NCBI GenBank assembly: GCA_019192545.1
Contig: JAHCMI010000017.1
Coordinates: forward strand, 62,001 to 126,000
Length of the DNA: 64,000 nucleotides
Reading direction: 5' to 3'
Source: Rivularia sp. MS3
Lineage (GTDB): Bacteria; Cyanobacteriota; Cyanobacteriia; Cyanobacteriales; Nostocaceae
Both the position numbers and the translations under genes were made by a program. Shown piece by piece: positions 8,510-17,695 of the stretch; the first letter of the stretch is position 1; each line of letters starts with the position of its first letter. The notes below the pieces were generated by a model, which made no database searches, was not told where the DNA came from, and saw nothing but the letters and a program-made list of their open reading frames with translations.

Positions 8510-11065
8510 ATGTTAAATAAAAATTTAGAATATTGGCAAAACAAACTGACTAGGTTACCAGTTTTAGAACTAAGCACTGATAAAGCAAGAACTAACGAGG
8601 GAGAATATGAGATTGGCATAGAAACCTTTACTTTTTCTGAGCAACTATGTTTATCATTAAAAGCGCTAAATCAAAATTGCCAAAATGGACTATTAAAAAG
8701 TTTATTAGCAGCGTTCAAATGCCTGCTGTATAAATACACAAATCAAGAAGATATAATAGTCGGCTCTTACATTCGTCTTCCAAACAATCTAGATTTTAAT
8801 ACATTAGCTTTCAGAAGCACTATCTCTGATAATCTTTGTTTTAATCAATTATTAGAACAAGTCAATCAAACAGTAAGCGAAGACTTGAAGCATCAAGATT
8901 TTTCTTGGCAGCAACTGCTCAAAGGATTATCAACCAAAGACAATCATAACCATAAAAGCATCTTTCAAGTTATGTTTAGCTTACAAGATGCTTGTGTGAT
9001 GGATGCACCATTACCGATTAATGTTGATGATTTGCAATTAGATTTATCTGTATTTGTTGTAGAAGCAGCAGAAGGCTTAAAAGGAACATTTATATACAAT
9101 CAACAGCTATTCGAGCCGCAAACCATAAAGCGGATGATTAATCATTTCGAGAATTTAGTTTCATTTGTTGTTGATAATCCCCAGACAAAAGTCGGTGAAA
9201 TTGCAATTTTAAGCAACGCCGAACGGCATCAAATCTTAGTTGAGTGGAATCAAACACAATTAGACTATCCCCACGACAAATGTATTCATCAACTTTTTGA
9301 GGAACAAGTAGCTAAAACACCAGATGCCTTAGCTGTTGTATTTGAACAACAACAGCTAACTTACAGGCAATTAGATAATCGGGCAAATCAACTTGCCAAC
9401 TATCTGCAAACTTTAGAAATTAAACCAGACGATAGGGTTGGTATTTGCATCAATCGCTGTTTGAATATGGTAGTAGGCATACTAGCAATTCTCAAAGCAG
9501 GGGCTGCTTATATACCTATAGATCCTAATTATCCTCAAGAGCGTTTATCTCATATGCTCGATGATTCAGGTATATCAGTATTGTTAACCACAGAAGACTT
9601 ACTACCGGGGCTACCGCAAAACAAGGCAAAGTCAATCTGTTTGGATCGAGATTGGCAGGATTTAATTGCTCATCACACTCAACAATCTCCCGAGAGCGAT
9701 GTCAAGCCGTCAAATTTAGCTTACATCATCTACACTTCTGGCTCTACAGGTAAATCTAAAGGAGTAATGATCGAGCATCATTCTTTAGTTAATTTTACTA
9801 CTACTGCCACAAAAGAATATGGAATAAATCATCGCGATCGGGTTCTGCAATTTGCCTCGATTAGTTTTGATGTCGCTGTGGAAGAAATGTATCCCACTCT
9901 TACTAATGGTGCAACTTTAATCCTGCGAACCGATGAGTTTTTAACCAACGGCGAAAGGATGCTGCAAAAATGCGATGAATGGGGAATAACTGTATTAGAT
10001 TTACCTACGGCATACTGGCATCAATTAGCTTCCGATTTAGCAACAGGAGAATATCTTGCCCCTGAAAACTTAAGATTAGTAATTATCGGTGGGGAAGCAG
10101 TCATTCCAGAAAAAGTTAGAACATGGCAAAAATCTTTTCAGAATAATCAATATCCGGAATTAATTAACACTTACGGACCTACCGAAGCGACTGTTGTTGT
10201 CACTAGATGTAAGCTGTCTGAATCTATTAATCAAGATACTCAGCTTGCACAAATGACAATTGGAAAACCTTTTGATAATGTCAAGATTTATATTCTAGAT
10301 TCTGACTTGAATCCAGTTCCCATAGGAGTCCCTGGTGAATTACACATTGGTGGTTTATGCTTGGCACGCGGTTATCTTAACAGACCACAATTAACCGCAC
10401 AAAAGTTTATCTGCGACCCCTTTAATCCCGGAATGAGAATCTATAAATCTGGAGATTTAGCCCGTTTTCTCCCCGATGGTAATATTGATTTTCTCGGACG
10501 CATCGACCATCAAGTCAAAATTCGCGGTTTTCGCATCGAGTTAGGAGAAATTGAAACTGTTCTCAATCAACATCCTGCTGTTAAACAAGCGATTGTGATT
10601 CCCCAAGAATACGACACTGGGGATAAACGTTTGATTGCTTATATTGTTCCTCAACCGACTCAATCTCCTACAAATAAACAGTTAAAACAGTTTCTCAAAA
10701 CCAGCCTTCCAGAATACATGATACCTTCGGGCTTTGTGATTTTAGAAGCTTTACCCTTAACCCCGAATGACAAAGTAGACCGTAAAGCTCTTCCCAAACC
10801 CGATAAAACTAATCTTAATTTAGAAGAAGAATATTTATCTGCTCGCAACGACGTTGAACAAAAATTAGTTTCTCTTTGGGAACAGGCTTTTGGCATTCAT
10901 CCAATTGGCATTAAAGATAATTTCTTTTCCTTGGGCGGTAATTCTTTAATGGCTACGTCAATGGTTGCTCAAATTGAAAATCTTTTTGGTCGAAAACTTA
11001 CTCAAGCTGTATTTTTCCAAGCACCTAATATTCAACAATTAGCTGATTTTATTCAAGAAGAAAAT
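8510..11065 (+). repeat. 2.56-kb direct repeat, copy 2 (paired with 4846-7401)
   Basis: Second copy of the near-identical block. The left edge coincides with the ATG and the right edge falls at the carrier-thioesterase linker, so the boundaries match coding units rather than random points. This fits a gene-conversion tract or a recent partial duplication over an older pair. Confidence 0.93.
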
Positions 11066-11779
11066 GTTATAGAAAGTGTTATAAGAATCAATTGTCATGG
11101 AAACAAACTGCCTCTATTTATTATTGCAAATAATGGCTTTTTGTATCAGCAAATGATTGACAAGTTAGATATAGAGCAACCAGTTTATATTGTACAAGAA
11201 CCTTTAGACAAAGCTCCCGATATGGCATCACGCTGTATTCAACAAATACGAGATATCCAGCCACAAGGCCCATACAATTTAATGGGTCATTCTTATGAAG
11301 GTTTGGTTACTTATGAAATAGCCCAACAGCTATATTTACAAAATGAGCAGATAGCTTTTTTAGGAATGCTTGATACGCCTACGCCAGAAGTAGAAAACAG
11401 AGCAGAAGAAGCTAGATTACTTTTCAAACGTTATCAACGGCTAAAAGTAGTTTTAGGCTTTTCTTGGAAAGATAAAACTAGCTTTTTTAAAGAACGAATA
11501 GAGTATAGACTTAACGAATCATTTCAACCATTAATGCCAACTCTGACTAAATTTATGAATGAATATGAAGTTAAACCATTACCGATTAAAGTAAATATTT
11601 TTGTAGCTACATTTGAGTTTTATGGGCTTGAAGATGCTAATTTTGGCTGGAATAAATGGACTAAGGAAGTGGAAATACATAAAATTCCTGGTACTCATCG
11701 TTCTATGTTGTTAAAGCCAGAAAATGCCCAACTTGTAGCCGAAAAATTAAGTGCCTGTTTGAATATTAAAAAAAAATAA
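8510..11779 (+). CDS. NRPS-like protein: half condensation, adenylation, carrier, thioesterase (copy 2)
   Basis: Tandem paralogue of the preceding gene, 1089 residues. Residues 1-852 equal copy 1 except Thr to Asn just after the carrier domain, so the half condensation domain, the adenylation domain and its substrate pocket, and the LGGNSL carrier site are the same. The thioesterase differs: it starts with VIESVIRINCHG instead of HSKNIAKINHNG and has many replacements, but keeps GHSYEG, LDTPTPE and GTHRS. The two proteins should load the same substrate but may release it differently. The best conserved part of the thioesterase pair lies around the nucleophile (APDMASRCIQQIRDIQPQGP is shared). 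Its own terminator follows at 11852. Confidence 0.9.
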   Translation: MLNKNLEYWQNKLTRLPVLELSTDKARTNEGEYEIGIETFTFSEQLCLSLKALNQNCQNGLLKSLLAAFKCLLYKYTNQEDIIVGSYIRLPNNLDFNTLAFRSTISDNLCFNQLLEQVNQTVSEDLKHQDFSWQQLLKGLSTKDNHNHKSIFQVMFSLQDACVMDAPLPINVDDLQLDLSVFVVEAAEGLKGTFIYNQQLFEPQTIKRMINHFENLVSFVVDNPQTKVGEIAILSNAERHQILVEWNQTQLDYPHDKCIHQLFEEQVAKTPDALAVVFEQQQLTYRQLDNRANQLANYLQTLEIKPDDRVGICINRCLNMVVGILAILKAGAAYIPIDPNYPQERLSHMLDDSGISVLLTTEDLLPGLPQNKAKSICLDRDWQDLIAHHTQQSPESDVKPSNLAYIIYTSGSTGKSKGVMIEHHSLVNFTTTATKEYGINHRDRVLQFASISFDVAVEEMYPTLTNGATLILRTDEFLTNGERMLQKCDEWGITVLDLPTAYWHQLASDLATGEYLAPENLRLVIIGGEAVIPEKVRTWQKSFQNNQYPELINTYGPTEATVVVTRCKLSESINQDTQLAQMTIGKPFDNVKIYILDSDLNPVPIGVPGELHIGGLCLARGYLNRPQLTAQKFICDPFNPGMRIYKSGDLARFLPDGNIDFLGRIDHQVKIRGFRIELGEIETVLNQHPAVKQAIVIPQEYDTGDKRLIAYIVPQPTQSPTNKQLKQFLKTSLPEYMIPSGFVILEALPLTPNDKVDRKALPKPDKTNLNLEEEYLSARNDVEQKLVSLWEQAFGIHPIGIKDNFFSLGGNSLMATSMVAQIENLFGRKLTQAVFFQAPNIQQLADFIQEENVIESVIRINCHGNKLPLFIIANNGFLYQQMIDKLDIEQPVYIVQEPLDKAPDMASRCIQQIRDIQPQGPYNLMGHSYEGLVTYEIAQQLYLQNEQIAFLGMLDTPTPEVENRAEEARLLFKRYQRLKVVLGFSWKDKTSFFKERIEYRLNESFQPLMPTLTKFMNEYEVKPLPIKVNIFVATFEFYGLEDANFGWNKWTKEVEIHKIPGTHRSMLLKPENAQLVAEKLSACLNIKKK

Positions 11780-11851
11780 GTCTTTAACGTTAACAAAAAT
11801 CTGTAGATTATCCCTATAGAATTTCAGGCATTATGTCTGTCTAATATAAAG

Positions 11852-11888
11852 AAGTATCTCCTGTAAATCAATTTACAGGTACTTTTTT
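11852..11888 (+). terminator. Rho-independent terminator after NRPS-like copy 2
   Basis: The stem CCTGTAAAT / ATTTACAGG, extended by AAGTA / TACTT across a three-base bulge, is followed by a run of six T. It lies about 75 bp after the stop codon. Confidence 0.8.
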
Positions 11889-12009
11889 GCTTAGAAATAC
11901 CTATAGGTATTTTTATATTATGTATTAGCTGACAAAATTTAATTCAAATTTAAAAAAGACTGTGGAAAACACTAATTGTAACTACTGAAAATACTCTTAT
12001 GTATAGTTA

Positions 12010-12110
12010 TGTAATTTTCCGGATGGCAATAGTTGCTTTTTTTTGCGATTGTTAGAGAATAATCATTTGCATAAAATTATCCGGATTTATTTTCCGGAAA
12101 ATATTTTGAT
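12010..12110. promoter_or_regulatory. Cluster of TCCGGA palindromes upstream of a glycosyltransferase
   Basis: Three TCCGGA cores occur within about 85 bp, the last forming a 14-bp perfect palindrome ATTTTCCGGAAAAT at 12089-12102, some 55 bp before the next start codon. In DNA this AT-rich the grouped sites stand out and could be an operator. No known regulator is assigned. The rest of the 11780-12156 spacer holds the preceding terminator and AT-rich sequence. Confidence 0.35.
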
Positions 12111-12156
12111 AAAGCGCCGCAATTTTTCCTTATTTTCTAATTCATTTTAATATTGA

Positions 12157-13323
12157 ATGTTTATGAGCAAACTAAATATTCTCATGCTGGGTGCTAGCCT
12201 AGAACAAAATGGAGGTATAGCAACTGTTGAAAAACTGATACTTAAGCACGGAGCCGAAAATGTCAATTTTAGGCACATTACCAGTCATGATGAAGGAACA
12301 ATCCTCCATAGAATTAAAGTTTTTATCAAAGCCTTTACTGCTCTACTGTGGAATCTAATCGATAACAAAGCAGATATTTTACACGTACATATTTCAGATG
12401 GTGGCAGCTTGGTAAGAAAGGCGATTATTGCAATGACTGCTTTTATATTTAACAAGCCTATACTAATGCACGCTCATGGTGCTGAATTCCAAACGACTTA
12501 CTCCAAACTACCATTACTAGCTCAGCTTCTTTTTAGTAAAATATTTCGTTCCTGCGATAACTTTATTGTTCTTTCTAAAAATTGGGAAGAGTACTATACA
12601 AATAACTTGGGATTAAAAAAACAACAAGTTGTAGTTTTGCCTAATCCTACTGAATTACCGATACAAATACCTAATAGAGTTAATACTTCATCCATTAAAT
12701 TCGGCTTTTGTGGAAGAATCGGTTCGCGCAAAGGAACATTCGATTTAATTCAAGCCTTCGCAGAAATGCCTCAAAGCTTCAAAGAACGTTCGGAATTGAT
12801 TGTTGCCGGAGATGGAGATATTGAGCAAGCAGCTAAGTTAGCTGAAAGTCTAAATATTAAAAACAAGGTTCGATTCTTAGGATGGATAGACTCTAAAACC
12901 AGAGAAAAACTACTCGCTGATATTAACGTATTTATTTTACCTTCTTATAACGAAGGATTACCGATGGCTCTATTAGAAGCTATGGGCTGGGGCTTACCAG
13001 TAATAGTTACACCAGTAGGAGGTATACCCGAACTAATCACTTCGACAGAGAATGGTTTATTAGTCACACCCGGAGATATTCAGCAACTGTCTGACATGAT
13101 GCAATCATTGATTGAAAATCAGTCCTTAAGAGTCTCTTTAGGAAATGCAGCCAGAGAGTCTGTTATTCCTCTTGATGTTAAAACTTATAGCAATAACATG
13201 TATCAAATTTATAAATCGGTTATTGAGTGTAAATCAAAACGGTCCTCTCTTTTACATTCACTGTCGAGAAATTTTGCAGCGACTTTTAGGCGCTCAAATC
13301 TAATCCCACGCAATAAATATTGA
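12157..13323 (+). CDS. Family 4 glycosyltransferase
   Basis: GT-B retaining glycosyltransferase, 388 residues. The N-terminal domain has LNILMLGASLEQNGGIATVEK and a HVHISDGG segment. The C-terminal domain has FGFCGRIGSRKGTFDLIQAF, LIVAGDGD and a clear E-x7-E motif in NEGLPMALLEAMGWGLPVIV followed by TPVGGIPELI. It likely adds a sugar to the growing surface glycan. ATG codons at 12157 and 12163 are both in frame; neither has a strong ribosome-binding site. It has its own spacers and a terminator whose stem includes the stop codon. Confidence 0.9.
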   Translation: MFMSKLNILMLGASLEQNGGIATVEKLILKHGAENVNFRHITSHDEGTILHRIKVFIKAFTALLWNLIDNKADILHVHISDGGSLVRKAIIAMTAFIFNKPILMHAHGAEFQTTYSKLPLLAQLLFSKIFRSCDNFIVLSKNWEEYYTNNLGLKKQQVVVLPNPTELPIQIPNRVNTSSIKFGFCGRIGSRKGTFDLIQAFAEMPQSFKERSELIVAGDGDIEQAAKLAESLNIKNKVRFLGWIDSKTREKLLADINVFILPSYNEGLPMALLEAMGWGLPVIVTPVGGIPELITSTENGLLVTPGDIQQLSDMMQSLIENQSLRVSLGNAARESVIPLDVKTYSNNMYQIYKSVIECKSKRSSLLHSLSRNFAATFRRSNLIPRNKY

Positions 13324-13365
13324 ATAATTAATTTTTTTGTAGAGATTAATTATTCAAGTATTTTT
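13320..13365 (+). terminator. Terminator overlapping the glycosyltransferase stop codon
   Basis: A 13-bp perfect inverted repeat TTGAATAATTAAT / ATTAATTATTCAA with a 12-base loop is followed by GTATTTTT. The stem lacks GC pairs apart from one, so its strength is uncertain. The TGA stop lies inside the left arm. Confidence 0.65.
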
Positions 13366-13580
13366 CCTCCGGAAGTAAAAAATAAATGTATTTATTTTAA
13401 CCTTTTTTTTTATTTTGACTGAGTATATACTTAGTTATACTCATTTGAGTTATTCTTTGACGGCTTTTGAGCAGTTGAAAATACTCAAACCATTTTGAAA
13501 TTAGGGTTTTCTAATGCATTTACTTACAAGTGAAGTAATTTCGATGCAGTTTTTAGTTTAGCGAATGCTCAGAATAAATT

Positions 13581-14339
13581 ATGAGAGTAAATATTTGTGG
13601 AGTCAAAATTGACAATTATAGTTTTAATGAGGTGGTAGAACGTATAGTAGACCATGCCCTTACAGGTGTTGCTCCTGCTTACGTTGTTACTCCTAATGCA
13701 CAACATGTGTTAACCCTTCAGCGCGATAATTATTTCCGCAATATCTATAAAAAGGCATTTCTAGCGGTGCCTGATGGTGTTTCGCTATTATGGTCAGCTA
13801 AATTCTTGCAAACGCCTTTAAACGGTCGCGTTAACGGTACAGATTTATTTGAAGAGTTATCTGCTGTAGCTGAGAAGAAAGGACTCAAAGTCTTTTTACT
13901 AGGCGGCCGCCCTGGTGCTGCTGATGCGGCTAAAAGAACTTTACAAGCCAGACATCCAGACTTAAACATAGTTGGAACCCATTGTCCGCCTTATGGTTTT
14001 GAATCTCAACCAGAACAATTAGCCTTAATTAATTCCAAAATCAAAGCAGTAGCGCCAGATATTCTTTTTGTCGGATTAGGCGCTCCTAAACAGGAAAAAT
14101 GGATATACGAAAATTATCTAGAACTAGGAGTACCTGTTTCTTTAGGTATTGGAGTTAGTTTTGAATTAGTTGCGGATATGGTACAAAGAGCGCCTTTGTG
14201 GATGCAAAAATGGGGTTTGGAGTGGTTGTTCCGTTTGATTGTTGAACCAAAGCGTTTGTGGAAACGTTATATCATGGGAAATCCTCAGTTTATGTGGTTG
14301 GTAATTCAACAAAAGCTAGGTTTTCGTAAGCTAGCTTAA
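13581..14339 (+). CDS. WecG/TagA/CpsF family glycosyltransferase (GT26)
   Basis: GT26-family enzyme, 252 residues, a normal family length. Members transfer N-acetylmannosamine, N-acetylmannosaminuronate or similar sugars to a polyprenyl-diphosphate-linked acceptor at the inner membrane face. Visible landmarks are VVTPNAQHVL near residue 38, AVPDGVSLLW near 65, the glycine-rich LFLLGG-type strand (KVFLLGGRPGAADAA), and VGLGAPKQEKWI near 170. The C-terminal basic amphipathic region (LFRLIVEPKRLWKRYIMG) is typical for membrane attachment. The next gene starts 9 bp downstream, so the two probably form an operon. Donor sugar is not predictable. Confidence 0.93.
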   Translation: MRVNICGVKIDNYSFNEVVERIVDHALTGVAPAYVVTPNAQHVLTLQRDNYFRNIYKKAFLAVPDGVSLLWSAKFLQTPLNGRVNGTDLFEELSAVAEKKGLKVFLLGGRPGAADAAKRTLQARHPDLNIVGTHCPPYGFESQPEQLALINSKIKAVAPDILFVGLGAPKQEKWIYENYLELGVPVSLGIGVSFELVADMVQRAPLWMQKWGLEWLFRLIVEPKRLWKRYIMGNPQFMWLVIQQKLGFRKLA

Positions 14340-14348
14340 TAAGTAATC

Positions 14349-15527
14349 ATGTCAAAAAAAAAATTATTAAGTAGAAGGGCTTTTTTAGCTGCTATAGGCG
14401 GTTTAACGGCAATGGGTGCGGTAATAATAGGTAAAAAAGAATTAGAACGTCAGCAGATAATCGCTTTAGACGACCCAGATTGCGAATGTATCAAATATCC
14501 TGGGGATGAATCTTTAAAAGAACGTGCTGCTAAGAAAAAAATACTTTTTGGTACAGCTATACGACATCCATTGCTTTTAAATGATAAAGAATATGCTCAA
14601 AGTTTAATTAAAGAATGCTCAATATTAGTTTCAGAATGGGGATTTAAATGGTACGTTTACCCTAAAGCATTGCGTCCAACACCTGAATCTTTTGATTTTA
14701 CTGCGGCTGACTTAATGTATAATTTTGCTCGTACTCATGGCATGAAAGTTCGGGGGCATACATTAGTATGGTACATGTCTCTACCTCCTTGGTTTGAGAA
14801 GACAGTCAACCGTCAAAATGCTAAAGATATTCTTGAAAAACATATTAATACCGTTGTAGGACGTTACCGAGGAAACATGCATTCTTGGGATGTTGTCAAT
14901 GAAGCCATAGAACCAAAAGATGGACATCCTAACGGTTTAAGAAAAACGCCTTGGTTAGAGTTTATAGGAGAAGATTATATAGACCTTGCTTTTCGTTTAG
15001 CTCATAAAGCAGATCCAGAAGCAATGCTGGTTTATAACGATTATGGTTTAGTTTACGACGCTCCTGAAGACGAAGCCAAACGAAATGCCGTGATTAAACT
15101 TCTAAAGCGTTTAAAATCTCAGGGAACTCCTATTCACGCTTTAGGTTTGCAAGCTCATTTAGATGGCAGCGAAACTAGATTCAATCATCAGGTATTGAAA
15201 GATTTTTTAGCCCAAGTTGCCGATATGGGTTTAAAAATTATGATTACTGAGCTTGATGTTACTGATAAAGATTTACCAGGTGATATAAAAGTGCGGGACA
15301 GAATAGTTGCTAAAGCTTACAGCGATTATTTGCGCGTTGCGTTAGAAGAACCTGCGGTAATCGCGGTTTTAACTTGGGGGTTAAACGATCGACATAGTTG
15401 GTTGAATGAATTTCAACCTCGAGAAGATGGTGCATCAGTTCGTCCTTTACCACTCGACGCAGACGGAAAACGAAAACTTGCTTGGAATGCGATGGCTAAT
15501 GCTTTTGATGCAGCGCCAAGCCGTTAA
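14349..15527 (+). CDS. Tat-exported GH10 endo-1,4-beta-xylanase
   Basis: Glycoside hydrolase family 10 enzyme, 392 residues, that cleaves beta-1,4-xylan-like chains with retention. The N-terminus has a twin-arginine signal (LSRRAFLAAIGGLTAMGAVI), so it is expected to be folded before export. The catalytic acid/base is Glu185 in WDVVNEAIEP and the nucleophile Glu301 in MITELDVTD; GHTLVW and LGLQAHLDG are further GH10 landmarks. It starts 9 bp after a GT26 gene inside a polysaccharide locus. I infer that it trims or remodels the organism's own beta-1,4-linked exopolysaccharide rather than feeding on plant xylan. The enzyme family is certain; the true substrate is not. Confidence 0.93.
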   Translation: MSKKKLLSRRAFLAAIGGLTAMGAVIIGKKELERQQIIALDDPDCECIKYPGDESLKERAAKKKILFGTAIRHPLLLNDKEYAQSLIKECSILVSEWGFKWYVYPKALRPTPESFDFTAADLMYNFARTHGMKVRGHTLVWYMSLPPWFEKTVNRQNAKDILEKHINTVVGRYRGNMHSWDVVNEAIEPKDGHPNGLRKTPWLEFIGEDYIDLAFRLAHKADPEAMLVYNDYGLVYDAPEDEAKRNAVIKLLKRLKSQGTPIHALGLQAHLDGSETRFNHQVLKDFLAQVADMGLKIMITELDVTDKDLPGDIKVRDRIVAKAYSDYLRVALEEPAVIAVLTWGLNDRHSWLNEFQPREDGASVRPLPLDADGKRKLAWNAMANAFDAAPSR

Positions 15528-15757
15528 TCATAATTCGATTTAAATATTAATTGAATATGCATTTACGCAGCTACAGCAAACAATGTAATTTTCGCTTTTC
15601 ATTCTTATTACCTACTATTAATTGTACATATATCCCAAACGTATCTTTATAGTTTTAAAATTTAACTAAATCAAATTGCGTCAGGTATTTACGCAGTTTT
15701 TTTTATTAATTATTATAATTTATAAGTACTTTTATTTACAGATATTCTTAGAAAAAA

Positions 15758-15795
15758 TTAAACAAAGTAAAAAATATTTTTTTTACTTTGTTTAA
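15758..15795. repeat. 17-bp perfect AT-only-type inverted repeat
   Basis: TTAAACAAAGTAAAAAA and its exact complement flank a four-base loop. It lies in the 15528-15903 spacer between the xylanase and the sugar transferase, about 110 bp before the next start. It is too AT-rich and lacks a clear following T run for a confident terminator call; it may act as one or as a binding site. The rest of the spacer is AT-rich and unremarkable. Confidence 0.6.
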
Positions 15796-15903
15796 GTATA
15801 ATATACTTTTTGTCTACGAATATTTATTTATTTCTATGTCACAATGATGTCACTAAATTGAATTATAATTTGTATATAAGTAACCAAATTTTTATTAAAA
15901 GTT

Positions 15904-17349
15904 ATGTCTTTTGTTAGTGAATTATCAGGTAATCATAGCGTCTTGGATTTACGCGCCCCATCTTTAACACAACTACGTAAAAGAGTCGGCGCAATATGGC
16001 TTCGTAGAATAGCCCTAATGTTGGTAGACGGAATATGCTTGAGAATTGCCTGGAAAATAGCACAATTACAAAGTTTCAACTCGAATCTTAATTCATTTGA
16101 AAAAGACAATTTATTTTTTATCTTGTCAACTATTGCAATCCAGATTTGTTTAATTGCAACTCAAGGATTATACGAAGCAGGAGAAAAACGACGCGACTAC
16201 TATACCCTCAACAAAACTATAACGTTTTCTTATTTTATATTATTGCTTTTTGAATCTCTGTACTTAGAAAATAATTTGTTTCCAAGAGGTATGTTGGTTA
16301 CAATATGGCTTTTGAGTATGGCACTTGCCAGTTTGGGAAGGTTTTTGGTAAATACTGCGATTTTGAGGCTTAGAAAGCAAAATGTCATTACTTGCCCAAC
16401 ATATATTATCTGTTCTCCAGCAGAGAAAGAAAAAGCTATTCAATTATTAGAAGAACAGAATTGCTATAATCTTGTAGGTTGGAAAGACGTTAATTCAATT
16501 TCGCAATCGCTGAGTGATTTGTCAACTACGACAGAAGAAATAGTTAATTTAGGAGTTGCAGAAGTATTTGTTTGCTCTTGGCAATCAATAGAAAACCGAA
16601 TGCACCTTTACTGGAAGTTAAGAAATGCTGGCGTTATTTTACATGTTTTGCCAATTGAGTTACAAGCGGTAGAACAAAGATTAGAACTGAAAATGCTTGG
16701 TGGTATCCCAATCTTGAATTTTATGCCTCCAGCTATTACTGGAAGCGATTTTTGGACAAAACGATATTTTGATTTTTGGTGTTCGGCATTGTTCGTTTTA
16801 TTTGCATCACCAATTTATCTATTAATTGCGTTATTAATCAAATTAGATTCTCCCGGCCCAGTATTTTACAAACAAACTCGTGTTGGTTTGCATGGAAAGC
16901 CTTTCAAAGTCTGGAAATTTCGCACGATGGTGACGAACGCAGATGAATTACAAAAACAGTTAGAAGCACAAAACGAAACTCAAGACGGAATTCTTTTCAA
17001 AATCAAAGACGATCCACGTATTACCAGAGTCGGCAAGTTTCTTCGTCAGTATAGTTTAGATGAATTTCCTCAATTATTTAATGTTCTTTTTGGAGAAATG
17101 AGTTTAGTCGGTCCTCGTCCTTTACCAGTAAGAGACGTACAAAAGTTTTCCAGCCATCACTTTATTCGTCAAGAAGTTCTTCCCGGAATTACTGGTTTAT
17201 GGCAAATCTCCGGCCGTTCGGATATTGATGACTTTGAGAAAGTGATTAATTTGGATAAAACTTATATGGAAAACTGGTCGCTTTCTTTAGATTTACAGAT
17301 TATCTTACAAACTATCAAAGTAATATTGGAAAAGAAAGGAGCTTACTAA
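15904..17349 (+). CDS. Polyprenyl-phosphate sugar-1-phosphate transferase (WcaJ/GumD type)
   Basis: Initiating enzyme of polysaccharide synthesis, which puts the first sugar phosphate onto undecaprenyl phosphate. The 481 residues show four N-terminal membrane segments (about 35-150), a central nucleotide-binding-like cytosolic region (ITCPTYIICSPAE onward) and the bacterial sugar transferase domain from about 280 to the end: KRYFDFWCSALFVLFASPIY, then KLDSPGPVFYKQTRVG, KVWKFRTMV, a DPRITRVGKFLR segment, DEFPQLFNVLFGEMSLVGPRP and LPGITGLWQISGR. It is the last gene of the surface polysaccharide run and completes a Wzx/Wzy-type set with the flippase and ligase. The sugar, usually glucose or galactose, is not determined. 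Confidence 0.93.
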   Translation: MSFVSELSGNHSVLDLRAPSLTQLRKRVGAIWLRRIALMLVDGICLRIAWKIAQLQSFNSNLNSFEKDNLFFILSTIAIQICLIATQGLYEAGEKRRDYYTLNKTITFSYFILLLFESLYLENNLFPRGMLVTIWLLSMALASLGRFLVNTAILRLRKQNVITCPTYIICSPAEKEKAIQLLEEQNCYNLVGWKDVNSISQSLSDLSTTTEEIVNLGVAEVFVCSWQSIENRMHLYWKLRNAGVILHVLPIELQAVEQRLELKMLGGIPILNFMPPAITGSDFWTKRYFDFWCSALFVLFASPIYLLIALLIKLDSPGPVFYKQTRVGLHGKPFKVWKFRTMVTNADELQKQLEAQNETQDGILFKIKDDPRITRVGKFLRQYSLDEFPQLFNVLFGEMSLVGPRPLPVRDVQKFSSHHFIRQEVLPGITGLWQISGRSDIDDFEKVINLDKTYMENWSLSLDLQIILQTIKVILEKKGAY

Positions 17350-17493
17350 ATCGAGAATTGTTGCTGTAAGAGGATGTTTTAAAAGTAAGTAATGCGGCTA
17401 TCAAAAGAATAATTCAAATAATGTAGAGATGGATATTAATAACCTCTCTGCATTTTTTTACTGTTATTAATTCAAAATTACTTGATATAAATA

Positions 17494-17695
17494 GGGTCTG
17501 CTGAATTAATTTAAAACACTTATATTGCAAGCTTTTGGGGCTATTTAGACTGGAAAAAGTGCAAGAAAATAGGGATATAAGCCTTAAAAACCTTGCATCT
17601 CGCATTTTTTGGACTCCAAAAATTAGAGGTAAAACTGTTCCCTGTTCCCTTTTCCCTATTCCCTACCCTGATTAAAAGACTTTTTCAACAAACCC
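17494..17695. mobile_element. MITE-like element with 6-bp target duplication (family A)
   Basis: A 202-bp element begins GGGTCTGCTGAA and ends TTCAACAAACCC, an imperfect terminal inverted repeat (10 of 12). It is flanked on both sides by the hexamer TAAATA (17488-17493 and 17696-17701), a clean target duplication. It has no transposase; a short reverse-strand frame through it is not a gene. It would need a full-length insertion sequence elsewhere to move. Confidence 0.72.

Noticed and set aside
17414-17605. Reverse-strand 63-codon frame at the MITE
   Set aside because: It crosses the left boundary of the mobile element and is made of repeat sequence; no domain and no ribosome-binding site.
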